This document shows, piece by piece, positions 17,905 through 26,880 of a stretch of DNA of 64,000 nucleotides. Source of the stretch: Limnobaculum eriocheiris. GTDB lineage: Bacteria; Pseudomonadota; Gammaproteobacteria; Enterobacterales; Enterobacteriaceae. Both the position numbers and the translations under genes were made by a program. Position 1 is the first letter of the stretch, and each line of letters begins with the position of its first letter. The stretch is taken from positions 116,855 to 180,854 of the forward strand of contig NZ_JAJNAG010000004.1 of NCBI RefSeq assembly GCF_021010575.1, read 5' to 3'. The notes beneath the pieces are model-generated. The model saw only the letters and a list, made by a program, of their open reading frames with translations. It did not search any database and was not told the origin of the DNA.

Positions 17905-19146
17905 ATGTATTATAAGAAAGCGATTATCGCGATAGCTGACGGATTAGGAGATAGACCTAACCCACTACTTAACGGCTTAACACCATTACAAAAAGCATTC
18001 ACACCTAACCTGGATAAACTAGCAGCTCAGGGGATTTGTGGAATGGTAGACCTTCTCGCTCCCGGAATTCCTGTTGGCACCGATATGGGGCATTTGATTT
18101 TGTTTGGAGGAAACCCAAGTGATTATCCAGGAAGAGGCCCTATTGAAGCCTATGGTATCGATATGGACGTACAAGAGGGTGACGTTATCTTACGTTGCAA
18201 TCTTGCAACAGTTGATCAACAGGGGGTAGTGATAGACCGTCGGGCAGGGAGGATTAGTGAAAGTACTGAGGAATTGGCCCGGTCAATATCTGGAATGAAA
18301 CTGGGTAATGATGTCACAGCCTATTTCAGACCAGCTACAGAGCATCGTGCGGTATTAATTTTGAGAGGTTCTGACCTGAGCGATAAAATTACTGACTCAG
18401 ACCCAAAAGAACCACATCAGAACAAACGCTATCTGGAAGTAACACCTACAGATAACACACCTTCAGCGCAAAATACGGCCAGATTGCTTAATGAATTTTT
18501 GGTGAAAAGCCATGCAATTCTGGATGCCCACCCAACGAACTTGCGCCGTACAGCCCAAGGAAAACTTGCAGCAAACTTTGTTTTAACCAGAGGTGCGGGC
18601 AACTTCAAAAAAATCGCGTCTACTCCACAACGTCAGGGATTTAGAGGGTGCTGTATTGCTGGTGAGACTACGGTACTTGGCGTAGCTAAGTTAACGGGGT
18701 TTGACATCAAAACGGATGTTCGCTTTACAGCTAATTTGAATACTGACTTTGCATTGAAAGCAGAAATGGCGTTGAAGGCAATAGAGCAAAATGATCTGGT
18801 GTTTGTGCATATTAAAGCCACTGATCTTGCCGGGCATGATAATCTCCCTTTTGAGAAAATTGAAGCTATCGAATGTTACGATCGAATGGTTGGAGCAATA
18901 CTTGACCAACTACCGGAATATACCTACTTTGCGCTTGTAGCTGACCACTCAACACCTTGTGAAGTTCAAGAACATACGGGAGAACCAGTGCCCGTCGCTA
19001 TCTATGGCAAAGATATTCGCAGGGATCACGTTCTTACTTATGATGAAATTGCTTGTGCAGAAGGAAGTTTAAAAAGGCTAACCGGAACCTGTTTTATCAA
19101 TACGATCTTTGACTATATGGGATATAGCCATAAACAAGGAAGTTAA
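17905..19146 (+). CDS. Archaeal-type cofactor-independent phosphoglycerate mutase (ApgM)-like enzyme
   Basis: A 413-residue alkaline-phosphatase-superfamily enzyme. Visible motifs are ADGLGDRPNP (metal Asp12), PVGTDMGHLILFG (residues 56-68), YPGRGPIEAYG, and late metal ligands in HIKATDLAGHDN and ADHST. In ApgM proteins the nucleophile before D(M/T)xH is normally Ser; here it is Thr59, as in some phosphonate or phosphodiester hydrolases, so the true substrate may not be phosphoglycerate. The start at 17905 has AGGGATGG upstream; an upstream in-frame start at 17818 would overlap the transporter. Role unknown; context suggests use of the imported anion. Confidence 0.75.
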   Translation: MYYKKAIIAIADGLGDRPNPLLNGLTPLQKAFTPNLDKLAAQGICGMVDLLAPGIPVGTDMGHLILFGGNPSDYPGRGPIEAYGIDMDVQEGDVILRCNLATVDQQGVVIDRRAGRISESTEELARSISGMKLGNDVTAYFRPATEHRAVLILRGSDLSDKITDSDPKEPHQNKRYLEVTPTDNTPSAQNTARLLNEFLVKSHAILDAHPTNLRRTAQGKLAANFVLTRGAGNFKKIASTPQRQGFRGCCIAGETTVLGVAKLTGFDIKTDVRFTANLNTDFALKAEMALKAIEQNDLVFVHIKATDLAGHDNLPFEKIEAIECYDRMVGAILDQLPEYTYFALVADHSTPCEVQEHTGEPVPVAIYGKDIRRDHVLTYDEIACAEGSLKRLTGTCFINTIFDYMGYSHKQGS

Positions 19147-19209
19147 TGATGATTAGGTAGAAGTCTTAATAGTAATATTAGGACTTCTACCTGTAATCTA
19201 TGTTTATAT

Positions 19210-19453
19210 TCATCTCAGCAGTGTCAGGATTGTCTTAAGGGAAGGACGGCCGGAAGTAGCCAAACGTCTATCCTTGGTTCTCAATGAGATAGAATTGATA
19301 CGGCTTATAGACTCTAATACGGAAGTAATAGACGCCGTTACGCTGATATAAATAGGTGCTAGCCTGAGAATAAAACAGGTGTCCATATACCCTGTCAGGG
19401 TTACAGTTAGTAACTCTGCGAGGAGGCATAAAGCCATATCCCTTCGGATTCAA
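19210..19453 (-). pseudogene. Tyrosine-recombinase (integrase) N-terminal remnant
   Basis: Two minus-strand frames together give the typical start of phage-like integrases: STYLYQRNGVYYFRIRV in one frame, then SISLRTKDRRLATSGRPSLK in the other, meaning at least one frameshift. Both end by 19210, and no catalytic domain (R..HxxR..Y) follows. The fragment reads away from the adjacent tRNA-Gly, the usual place and direction for the integrase of a tRNA-inserted island. Confidence 0.7.
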
Positions 19454-19479
19454 TATGTCACAATGCTTAAGAAATAGTT

Positions 19480-19553
19480 TGGAGCGGGTGAAGAGAATCG
19501 AACTCTCGTATAGAGCTTGGGAAGCTCTCGTTCTACCATTGAACTACACCCGC
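19480..19553 (-). tRNA. glyU: tRNA-Gly, anticodon CCC
   Basis: The minus strand reads GCGGGTGTAGTTCAATGG...CACCCGCTCCA, 74 nt including the encoded CCA. It has a 7-bp acceptor stem, the D-loop GGT, and an anticodon loop TTCCCAA giving CCC. TTCGATT forms the T loop. It differs from E. coli glyU by a few paired changes. Its 3' end forms one boundary of the island to its left. Confidence 0.95.
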
Positions 19554-20284
19554 CAGGAGGAATAATTGCCGCATGATTATAAACCGCAAATCACGGCAGA
19601 TAAAAGTAAAATTTACCAACAAAACTAGTCTGTTGATGCTCCATAGCAAAACAACAGCTAAACAAAACACCACACCATTTCCCTTTATATACCCCGACCC
19701 CATACAAAAAATAAAAAACCATATTAACCACCTTAAATTTATTTAAAAAACATTTAAACTTTCATTCATCATTTAAAAAAAGCCAATAATGTGAACCCCA
19801 TCAAATAATAAAAAAACCTTTATTGTGAATTGGTAATACCAATCCATTAATACATTATTCCACCACATTACCCTAATAAAAAAAGGGGTATTATCCCGTT
19901 AGATTCTAATTTCATTTTTGCAAATATGATTTTCTAAAAATGCAAATAAAAACGATTCAGCATAAGCACCCATTAAAATAAGCCATTAATTTTCATTGAT
20001 ATATTATTAGTTTGTTAAATTTAACAATTAACCAAAACCGCCTGTTAAAGATTCTTTTATATTTACGCCATCCGCTTTGATGACTATTATCCTCAGCCAC
20101 AGACTATTTAAATTTGCTTATTTTTATAGTCAGCAAAAAACTCATAAATAAAATATTTTCCTGCTAATTATCAGTTGGAAAAACTCAATTCAAACATCAG
20201 GAAAATAGGATCCTGAGCGTATAAATAAAAAATTAAAAATAAAAACATCTTCTAACCGCACTAAACCTTAGGAGTAACTTAACG
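19554..20284. promoter_or_regulatory. Long AT-rich leader of the 3-hydroxy-acid operon
   Basis: 731 bp without a gene, strongly AT-rich, between tRNA-Gly and the permease gene. It must hold the tRNA promoter at its left end and the operon promoter. The clearest element is the 15-bp palindrome at 19829-19843. A good ribosome-binding site (TAGGAG) lies 11 bp before the permease start. No RNA structure or sigma-54 site was recognised. Confidence 0.5.
19829..19843. promoter_or_regulatory. Candidate operator for a FadR-subfamily GntR regulator (PdhR/LldR-like)
   Basis: ATTGGTAATACCAAT has two perfect 6-bp arms (ATTGGT/ACCAAT) separated by 3 bp, the form recalled for PdhR (ATTGGTnnnACCAAT) and related FCD regulators. 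It lies about 440 bp before the permease start, far for direct repression, unless the promoter is well upstream. Confidence 0.4.
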
Positions 20285-21676
20285 ATGGATTTCATCATTG
20301 TTCTCGGTGCCCTGTGTTTTCTAATGTTCGCAGCCTATCGCGGATATAGCGTTATTCTGATGGCACCCATCGCTGCTCTCGGTGCCGTTCTTCTCACCCA
20401 ACCTGCCGCCGTTGCTCCTGTCTTCTCCGGGCTGTTTATGGATAAGATGGTGGGCTTTATTAAACTCTACTTCCCGGTGTTCCTGCTGGGTGCTGTTTTC
20501 GGTAAGGTGATAGAACTCTCCGGATTTTCTAAATCAATTGTTGCCGCCGTTATCAAGTGGATCGGACGTGAACGCGCCATTATGGTTATCGTGATCGTTT
20601 GTGCTCTGCTGACCTACGGCGGCGTTTCACTGTTCGTTGTGGTATTCGCTGTTTATCCGTTCGCCGCTGAGATGTTCAGACAAGGAAATCTACCCAAACG
20701 GTTAATTCCCGGTGCTGTGGCACTGGGGGCATTCTCATTTACTATGGATGCCCTACCCGGCACGCCACAAATTCAGAACATCATTCCTACCACTTTCTTT
20801 GGTACGACAACCTTAGCGGCACCGATACTGGGCTGTATTGGTGCGGTATTTGTCTTCTGTATTGGTATGGCTTATCTGAACTGGCGTTTACGCACTGCCA
20901 TTCGTAAAGGGGAAGGCTATGGTACTAATCTGCTAAATGAGCCAGCGCCGGTAGATACCAGCGACCTACCTTCACCTTGGTTGGCTATTACGCCGCTGAT
21001 CCTGATTGGCGTAGCCAATATGGTCTTTACCAAACTGATACCCAAATGGTATGGCGCAGAACACATCGTCTCACTGCCAGGCTTGAAAAGCCCATTGGTC
21101 ACCAAAGTGCCTTCCATCGTTGGTATTTGGGCGGTAGAAGCAGCGCTGCTGTTGGGTATTATTTTCGTTCTTTGTACGGCATTTAATGTGGTGCGTAAGA
21201 ACTTTGCTGAAGGCACGAAAGTCGCCATTGGTGGTGCCATGCTGGCCTCGGTCAACACCGCATCAGAATATGGTTTTGGTGCCGTTATCGCCGCACTGCC
21301 AGGCTTTATGATTATTCGTGATGCGTTAACCAGTATTCCTAACCCATTAGTTAATGCTGCCGTTACCGTAACATCACTGGCCGGGGTTACCGGTTCGGCC
21401 TCCGGCGGTATGAGTATTGCTCTGGCCGCCATGGGAGATCAGTTACTGGCAGCAACTCAGGCCGCAGGAATCAGCCCTGAAGTACTACACCGCGTGGTCG
21501 CAATGGCCAGTGGCGGTATGGATACCCTGCCCCATAACGGCGCGGTTATCACGCTGTTAGCCGTTACCGGCCTGACCCATAAAGAGTCCTATAAAGATAT
21601 TTTTGCCGTGACCTGCATTAAGACTCTGGCGGTGTTTTTCGTCATCGGCGTTTATTACATGACCGGATTAGTTTGA
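20285..21676 (+). CDS. GntP-family permease, probable short-chain hydroxy/ketoacid transporter
   Basis: A 463-residue inner-membrane protein with about 12-14 helices, belonging to the GntP/citrate-lactate-like permeases. It contains FTMDALPGTPQIQNIIPTTF (about residues 155-174) and SGGMDTLPHNGAVITLL near residue 410. Members of this group beside CoA-transferase and thiolase genes usually carry 3-hydroxybutyrate or acetoacetate. The next gene begins 30 bp downstream with its own strong ribosome-binding site, consistent with a four-gene operon. Confidence 0.85.
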   Translation: MDFIIVLGALCFLMFAAYRGYSVILMAPIAALGAVLLTQPAAVAPVFSGLFMDKMVGFIKLYFPVFLLGAVFGKVIELSGFSKSIVAAVIKWIGRERAIMVIVIVCALLTYGGVSLFVVVFAVYPFAAEMFRQGNLPKRLIPGAVALGAFSFTMDALPGTPQIQNIIPTTFFGTTTLAAPILGCIGAVFVFCIGMAYLNWRLRTAIRKGEGYGTNLLNEPAPVDTSDLPSPWLAITPLILIGVANMVFTKLIPKWYGAEHIVSLPGLKSPLVTKVPSIVGIWAVEAALLLGIIFVLCTAFNVVRKNFAEGTKVAIGGAMLASVNTASEYGFGAVIAALPGFMIIRDALTSIPNPLVNAAVTVTSLAGVTGSASGGMSIALAAMGDQLLAATQAAGISPEVLHRVVAMASGGMDTLPHNGAVITLLAVTGLTHKESYKDIFAVTCIKTLAVFFVIGVYYMTGLV

Positions 21677-21706
21677 TTTTTAGCTGATTGCTAAGGAAGT
21701 ATAAAA

Positions 21707-23263
21707 ATGGCTGCTCAATTTGTATCTCTGGATGAGTTTGCCCAATCCATTCAGGATGGGGACAGGCTGGTACTTGGTGGTTTTATCGGCGCGGTAGTAC
21801 CCGAAGCGCTGGAAAAAGCCGTTGGTTCTCGCTTTAAGCGGGAGGGACATCCACGTAATTTGTCCCTCTACTTCGCCGCAGGTCAGGGTGATTCAGCAGA
21901 AAGAGCGGTAAACAATCTGTCGGAAGAGGGTTTGGTCTCTTTCGTTATCGGTGGCCACTGGGGCTTAATTCCTAAGCTGCAAAAACTGGCTAATGAAGAA
22001 AAAATCACCGGTTATAACTTGCCACAGGGCATTATCGCCCACCTGATGCGTGATACCGCCGCAGGTAAACCGGGCACACTCAGCCATGTCGGGCTGGGAA
22101 CGTTTGTTGACCCGCGTATTGAAGGCGGAAAGATCAATAAGTCCACCAAAGAGGATTGGGTCGAAGTTATCACCATCCATAATAAAGAGTATCTGTTCTA
22201 CAAACGTTTAGACGCCAACGTTGCGCTGCTGCGCGGTACTACCGCCGATGAAAACGGCAATATCACCATGGAAGACGAATGCCTGTTTGTGGAAAACCTG
22301 GCAGCGGCCCAAATGGTAAAAAATAACGGTGGTCGGGTTGTGGTACAGGTAAAACGTAAGGTCAAGGCGGGAACCCTTGAGCCGCAACAGGTCCGTATTC
22401 CCGGCATTCTGGTGGATATGGTAGTGGTCGTTGATAACCCGGCAGAACATATGCAGACCTTCGCTGAACAGCAAAATGATGCTTACTGCCGCCTGACGCC
22501 AAAAGTAGAAAAAGCCGTTGAGCCAGTAAAACTGGATGCTAAAAAAGTCGTTGCCCGTCGTGCCGCTCAGGAGCTGAAGCGCGGAGCCATCATGAATCTG
22601 GGTATTGGTCTGCCGGAATATATCTCCGCCGTTGTCGCCGAAGAAGGACAGGCAGGCGCGATGAACCTGACCGTTGAGCCGGGTGCCATTGGCGGTACGC
22701 CTGCCGGTGGCTTAAGCTTTGGAGCTTCCGCTAACCCGGAAGCGATCATTACTCAGGATCAGCAGTTTGACTTTTATGACGGTGGCGGCATCGATCAGGC
22801 ATTCCTTGGTCTGGCGGAGTGCGATAAAACCGGCGACCTTAACGTGTCCCGTTTTGGTACCAAAATTCCCGGCTGCGGTGGATTCATCAATATCACCCAA
22901 AACGCTAAAGCGGTGTTCTTTTGTGGCACCTTTACCGCTGGAAAATTTGATATTCAGGTTGGTGACGGCAAACTCACTATCAATAAAGATGGCGATATCA
23001 GCAAATTTATCGACAAAGTTCAGCAAATCACCTTCTCGGCGAAAACCGCCAACGAAAACCACAAACCGGTGCTGTATATCACCGAACGTGCAGTATTCCG
23101 TCTGACCCCACAGGGATTAGAACTAACGGAAATTGCACCGGGTATCGATCTGGAAAAAGACATTCTCGGCAAGATGGAATTCGTTCCACAAATCAGCCCG
23201 AATCTGAAAACTATGGATGAAGCCATTTTCCACGACCGCCCTATTGGTTTAACGCTGAAATAA
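21707..23263 (+). CDS. Acetate/ketoacid CoA-transferase (YdiF/propionate CoA-transferase family)
   Basis: Activates short-chain acids by moving CoA from acetyl- or other acyl-CoA. At 518 residues the alpha and beta halves are fused, as in E. coli YdiF (about 531). The N-terminal half starts SLDEFAQSIQDGDRLVLGGF; the C-terminal half has MNLGIGLPEYISAV. The catalytic glutamate is predicted as Glu324 in TVEPGAIGGTPAGG. Followed by an SDR dehydrogenase and a thiolase, it probably makes 3-hydroxybutyryl-CoA or acetoacetyl-CoA from the imported acid (inference). Confidence 0.9.
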   Translation: MAAQFVSLDEFAQSIQDGDRLVLGGFIGAVVPEALEKAVGSRFKREGHPRNLSLYFAAGQGDSAERAVNNLSEEGLVSFVIGGHWGLIPKLQKLANEEKITGYNLPQGIIAHLMRDTAAGKPGTLSHVGLGTFVDPRIEGGKINKSTKEDWVEVITIHNKEYLFYKRLDANVALLRGTTADENGNITMEDECLFVENLAAAQMVKNNGGRVVVQVKRKVKAGTLEPQQVRIPGILVDMVVVVDNPAEHMQTFAEQQNDAYCRLTPKVEKAVEPVKLDAKKVVARRAAQELKRGAIMNLGIGLPEYISAVVAEEGQAGAMNLTVEPGAIGGTPAGGLSFGASANPEAIITQDQQFDFYDGGGIDQAFLGLAECDKTGDLNVSRFGTKIPGCGGFINITQNAKAVFFCGTFTAGKFDIQVGDGKLTINKDGDISKFIDKVQQITFSAKTANENHKPVLYITERAVFRLTPQGLELTEIAPGIDLEKDILGKMEFVPQISPNLKTMDEAIFHDRPIGLTLK

Positions 23264-23344
23264 CACCCCAATTACCGCGCCGCTTATCACCGGGCGCGGT
23301 AATTAACCAAATTATTTACGTCTATGCTCAACTGGAGAAAAGTT

Positions 23345-24076
23345 ATGTTAAACAAAATTTGTGTGGTCACTGGCGCTGGTCGCGGAATTGGTCTGGAAAT
23401 CGTGAAGAAATTTTCACAAGCCGGTGCCAAAATGATTTTTGCCGTTGATATGAACGAGCAAGAGCTGAAATCACTGGAAAACCAATACCCAAATGTACGC
23501 CCGGCCAAACTGAATGTGTGCGATCGCCCGGCTATCGCCGCTTTTGTTGATGCCGTAAAAGCCGAATTCGGCCAAATCGACGTTCTGGTTAACAATGCCG
23601 GTATCACCCGTGATGCCATGATCGGTAAAATGACCGAAGATGACTGGGATGCCGTGCTTAATGTCAACCTGAAGGGCGTGTTCAATATGACACAGGCCAT
23701 CGTGGCACTGATGACCGAAAACGGCAAAGGCTCAATCATCACCATGTCTTCTATCGTGGGTACCGATGGCAACATTGGTCAAAGCAACTATGCAGCCACA
23801 AAAGGCGGCGTTATTGCCATGACAAAAGGCTGGGCTAAAGAGTTCGCCCGTAAAGGGGCACAAATTCGCGCTAACTGCGTAGCGCCGGGCTTTACCGAAA
23901 CCCCAATGACCAAAGATCTGCCGGAAAAAGTGCTGGAAAGCATCAATAACAAAACCCCACTGGGCCGTATGGCCACCGCAGAAGATATTGCTGAAGGGGT
24001 TCTGTTCCTGGCGTCTGAAAAAGCCAAATTTATTACCGGTCAGGTTCTGAAAATTGACGGTGGATTAACGCTGTAA
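23345..24076 (+). CDS. Short-chain dehydrogenase, FabG/PhaB-like (probable 3-hydroxyacyl-CoA dehydrogenase)
   Basis: A 243-residue classical SDR. TGAGRGIG (residues 8-15) is the nucleotide loop, NNAGIT the structural motif, and the tetrad Ser-Tyr-Lys is in SSIVG and SNYAATKGG; the C-terminal DGGLTL ending is typical of FabG/PhaB. In this operon it likely oxidises 3-hydroxybutyryl-CoA to acetoacetyl-CoA. A role in fatty-acid synthesis is less likely because no fab genes are near. The start at 23345 is chosen because GGAGAAAAG precedes it; an in-frame ATG at 23324 would add seven residues. Confidence 0.88.
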   Translation: MLNKICVVTGAGRGIGLEIVKKFSQAGAKMIFAVDMNEQELKSLENQYPNVRPAKLNVCDRPAIAAFVDAVKAEFGQIDVLVNNAGITRDAMIGKMTEDDWDAVLNVNLKGVFNMTQAIVALMTENGKGSIITMSSIVGTDGNIGQSNYAATKGGVIAMTKGWAKEFARKGAQIRANCVAPGFTETPMTKDLPEKVLESINNKTPLGRMATAEDIAEGVLFLASEKAKFITGQVLKIDGGLTL

Positions 24077-24095
24077 GCGCATTAGAAGGTGATAT

Positions 24096-25307
24096 ATGAC
24101 AAATAAAGTATACATTGTTGCCGCCCAGCGCGCGGCAATCGGCAGCTTCTGCGGAACCTTATCCTCATTACCGGCAAGCGATATTGCTGCGCAAGTGATG
24201 CAAAAAACGCTGGAAAAATCAGGCATTAAACCAGAATGGCTGGACGAAGTGATTGTCGGTAATGTGTTAAGCGCTGGTCAGGGCCAAGGCCCGGGCCGTC
24301 AGGCGGCATTAAAAGCAGGTGTACCGGATTCTGTTCCGGCCTATACGCTGAACATGCTGTGCGGCAGCGGTATGAAAACCATTATGGATGCTGCCTCGCA
24401 TATTAAAGCCGGAGATGCAGATCTGGTGATGGCGGCCGGTATGGAAAATATGTCCTCCGCCCCATTCCTGATGCCGGGAAAAATACGTAACGGCGTGAAG
24501 ATGGGCAATATGACGCTGGAAGACTCCATGCTGATTGACGGTTTAATGGATGCCATGAACCCGATCCATATGGGCGTTACCGCTGAAAACATCGCTGAAA
24601 AACATCATATCAGCCGTCAGGAGCAGGATGACTTTGCGCTGGCCAGCCAGCAAAAAGCCGGTGCAGCTCAGGAACAAGGCAAATTCCGTGATGAAATCGT
24701 GCCGGTGATGGTTCCGGGGCGTAAAGGCCCGGTCACCTTTGATACCGACGAATACATCAAGCCTTTCACCACGCTGGCGGATATGGAAAAGCTGCGTACT
24801 GCCTTTAAAAAAGAGGGTGGAACCGTCACCGCCGCTAATGCTTCCGGCCTGAATGACAGTGCCTGTGCGCTGATTGTTGCCAGTGAAAAAGCGGTAGAGA
24901 AGTATGGCCTGAAGCCTATTGCTGAGATCGTCTCTTACGCCCAGGCCGGTGTCGATCCTAAAGTGATGGGCCTTGGCCCGGTACCGGCAATTAGCAAAGC
25001 GCTCAAAAATGCCGGTATGCGTTTACAGGATATGCAGTTAATTGAACTGAACGAAGCCTTTGCTGCCCAGTCTCTGGGGGTTTTACGTGAACTGTCGCAA
25101 GAGCACGGCTGTAGCGTGGAATCGCTGTTACCTCATACCAATGTGAACGGTGGCGCTATTGCCCTTGGTCATCCACTGGGTGCCAGCGGTGGTCGTATTA
25201 CCGTTTCTCTGATACATGAAATGAAGCGTCGCCATAATCAGTATGGCCTGGCTTCGCTCTGTATTGGTGGCGGTATGGGTGTGGCTATCGTGATTAAGAA
25301 TCTCTGA
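24096..25307 (+). CDS. Acetyl-CoA acetyltransferase (degradative thiolase, AtoB-like)
   Basis: Splits acetoacetyl-CoA with CoA into two acetyl-CoA. The 403-residue protein has the three thiolase motifs: nucleophile Cys89 in [10 protein letters not shown], His359 in [16 protein letters not shown], and Cys389 in CIGGGMGVA. Length fits AtoB/PhaA (about 393). It closes the transporter-CoA-transferase-dehydrogenase-thiolase set, which together accounts for growth on 3-hydroxybutyrate-type acids. Repeat copy B follows shortly after the stop. Confidence 0.92.
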   Translation: MTNKVYIVAAQRAAIGSFCGTLSSLPASDIAAQVMQKTLEKSGIKPEWLDEVIVGNVLSAGQGQGPGRQAALKAGVPDSVPAYTLNMLCGSGMKTIMDAASHIKAGDADLVMAAGMENMSSAPFLMPGKIRNGVKMGNMTLEDSMLIDGLMDAMNPIHMGVTAENIAEKHHISRQEQDDFALASQQKAGAAQEQGKFRDEIVPVMVPGRKGPVTFDTDEYIKPFTTLADMEKLRTAFKKEGGTVTAANASGLNDSACALIVASEKAVEKYGLKPIAEIVSYAQAGVDPKVMGLGPVPAISKALKNAGMRLQDMQLIELNEAFAAQSLGVLRELSQEHGCSVESLLPHTNVNGGAIALGHPLGASGGRITVSLIHEMKRRHNQYGLASLCIGGGMGVAIVIKNL

Positions 25308-25375
25308 TTTTATCGGCGAATGCCTCACCGCTGAATTTTTTTGGGGTGAGATTGTTGTTTGTCTGATTCAATTTC

Positions 25376-25455
25376 AGTGGATATTTCGGCCGTAATGACT
25401 ATGTGGGCATATCACCCAAGTTCCCGGCCGGAAGAGCGATTCAATTAGCTTTAAC
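25376..25455 (+). repeat. Dispersed modular repeat, copy B (left hairpin module only)
   Basis: About 80 bp after the thiolase gene: ATATTTCGGCCGTAATGACT, a central ATAT, then CCCGGCCGGAAGAGCG and TTAGCTTT. It matches the first module of copies A, C, D and E but lacks the right module. The stem pairs 25387-25392 with 25425-25430 (CGGCCG both sides). An inner TGGG/CCCA pair (25404-25407 with 25415-25418) flanks the conserved ATAT. Confidence 0.65.
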
Positions 25456-25724
25456 GTGTAATCTGACCTCTTGTACATTAGTTCAGGAGGTTTTTTTTAT
25501 TTCCCTCTGAATAGACAGAACCTACCTATCCTCCCATTTTGTGAGCGCTCAGAGCGACCTGCACAATAAGAGATCGTAAAATATACTATTGGGACTCATG
25601 TCCCGTTTAAGGGATAGATTATTTTTACCGCCAGCCAGCGTAGATTGTTCCAAACCTGTAGTTTTGCTTCAAATAACGTGGCGAATATAACAACAATGAA
25701 AAACGATAAAGTGGGAGTATCGTC

Positions 25725-26639
25725 ATGCTGGATAAAATTATCTTCTTTTGTGCCGTGGTTAAGTCGGGCTCACTAAGCAAAGCGGCAGAGGAGTTTAATA
25801 TTTCAGTTTCAGCCGCCAGCCGTTGGGTTGCCGAGTTGGAAAAAGAGATGGGAGTCAGCCTGTTAAAACGCTCCACGCGTCGGGTATCTCCTTCTCAAAC
25901 CGGTATGCACCTTTATGAGAAGTTTGAACCACTGGCGCGGGAAGCCCGTGAAATGATCGAAGAAGTCATGAGCACCGGCAATGACTATATTGGCCTGATT
26001 CGTATTGCTTCCACTCCGCTGTTTGCCACTGAACATTTGGTGGATATCATCTCTAACTTCCTGATTGAGTACCCTAAAATTAAGGTGAAGCTGTTTATTA
26101 ACCCATTTCCGGTTAATCTGGTGGACGAAGTCGACTTCTCCATTCGCGCTCAGGCCAGCTACAAAGGAAAGATTGACCATGACTCTTCTGATGTGCGTAA
26201 ACGCTTAGTCAGTGAACCGCTGGTCACCGTTGCCTCATCGCGCTACTTAAGCCAGCACCCCGCTCCGCAAAGTCCAGAGGATTTAGCTACCCATCGCTGT
26301 CTGTATTCCAAGAGTCTGGTCGGTGGTAACAAATGGCAATTCTTCCTTAATGGCAAAGTCAGTATCTATAATATTCCGAACTTTTTTGAGTGCGATAACT
26401 CAGAGATCCTCAAACGATTGGCCCTTAATCACGCAGGTATTGCCTATCTGCCCAAATCTTTAGTGGAAGAGGATATTCGTCAGGGGCATCTGGTCAGTAT
26501 TCTGGAGAACTATATGGCCAGTACTTTTGATATTAATCTCTACTACAAGCGACGTGAACACTATCCGGCCAGACTATCGTTATTTAAAGATTATCTAATT
26601 AGCAGCCTTGAAAAACGTTTATCAGAAAAAAAGAAATAA
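25725..26639 (+). CDS. LysR-family transcriptional regulator
   Basis: A 304-residue LysR protein with the DNA-binding domain at the N terminus (VKSGSLSKAAEEFNISVSAA, about residues 12-31; then STRRVSPSQTG). The C-terminal substrate-binding domain follows (about 90-295). It lies downstream of the 3-hydroxy-acid operon on the same strand but 417 bp away, across repeat copy B, so it probably has its own promoter. Regulation of that operon is plausible but unproven. A clear terminator follows it. Confidence 0.85.
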   Translation: MLDKIIFFCAVVKSGSLSKAAEEFNISVSAASRWVAELEKEMGVSLLKRSTRRVSPSQTGMHLYEKFEPLAREAREMIEEVMSTGNDYIGLIRIASTPLFATEHLVDIISNFLIEYPKIKVKLFINPFPVNLVDEVDFSIRAQASYKGKIDHDSSDVRKRLVSEPLVTVASSRYLSQHPAPQSPEDLATHRCLYSKSLVGGNKWQFFLNGKVSIYNIPNFFECDNSEILKRLALNHAGIAYLPKSLVEEDIRQGHLVSILENYMASTFDINLYYKRREHYPARLSLFKDYLISSLEKRLSEKKK

Positions 26640-26648
26640 TAGCAATTC

Positions 26649-26680
26649 ATACCGCCCCGGAATAAAAGAGGCGGTATTTT
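26649..26680 (+). terminator. Terminator of the LysR gene
   Basis: ATACCGCC / GGCGGTAT forms a perfect 8-bp stem with a 13-nt loop, followed by TTTATTATTT on the plus strand, just after the regulator's stop codon. Confidence 0.8.
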
Positions 26681-26823
26681 ATTATTTAGCTTTGATAATA
26701 AAATGGCTCCAGGCAATAACCATTCCGACACAGAAATAATTATTTCCCGGTTCGACTTTAATCATAAATATGATTAAAAACAATAAAAGAAAGATTTAAT
26801 ATATTTTAATTTTATATACAACA

Positions 26824-26857
26824 AAACCCCTTCTGATATTGCTATCAGAAGGGGTTT
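26824..26857. terminator. Bidirectional terminator below dps
   Basis: A perfect 15-bp stem (AAACCCCTTCTGATA / TATCAGAAGGGGTTT) closes on a TTGC loop. T-rich sequence follows on both strands (TTTGTTG on minus, ATTATTTAT on plus). It ends the leftward dps transcript and can stop leftover rightward transcription. Confidence 0.9.
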
Positions 26858-26880
26858 ATTATTTATCTTATTACGATTAA

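Larger units (their letters stand above)
15108..19492. mobile_element. Small genomic island at tRNA-Gly(CCC)
   Basis: A 4.4-kb segment bounded by the 13-bp repeats at 15108 and 19480, the latter being the end of an intact tRNA gene. A tyrosine-integrase remnant lies next to the tRNA, and three cargo genes (LysR regulator, DASS transporter, phosphoglycerate-mutase-like enzyme) fill the rest. The cargo is visibly more AT-rich than the neighbouring chu and 3-hydroxy-acid genes. This is the standard geometry for integration downstream of a tRNA 3' end; the broken integrase means it can no longer move by itself. Confidence 0.6.

Noticed and set aside
15108-19480. Island interpreted as an active prophage
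   Set aside because: No structural, replication or intact integrase genes are present; only a remnant and metabolic cargo.
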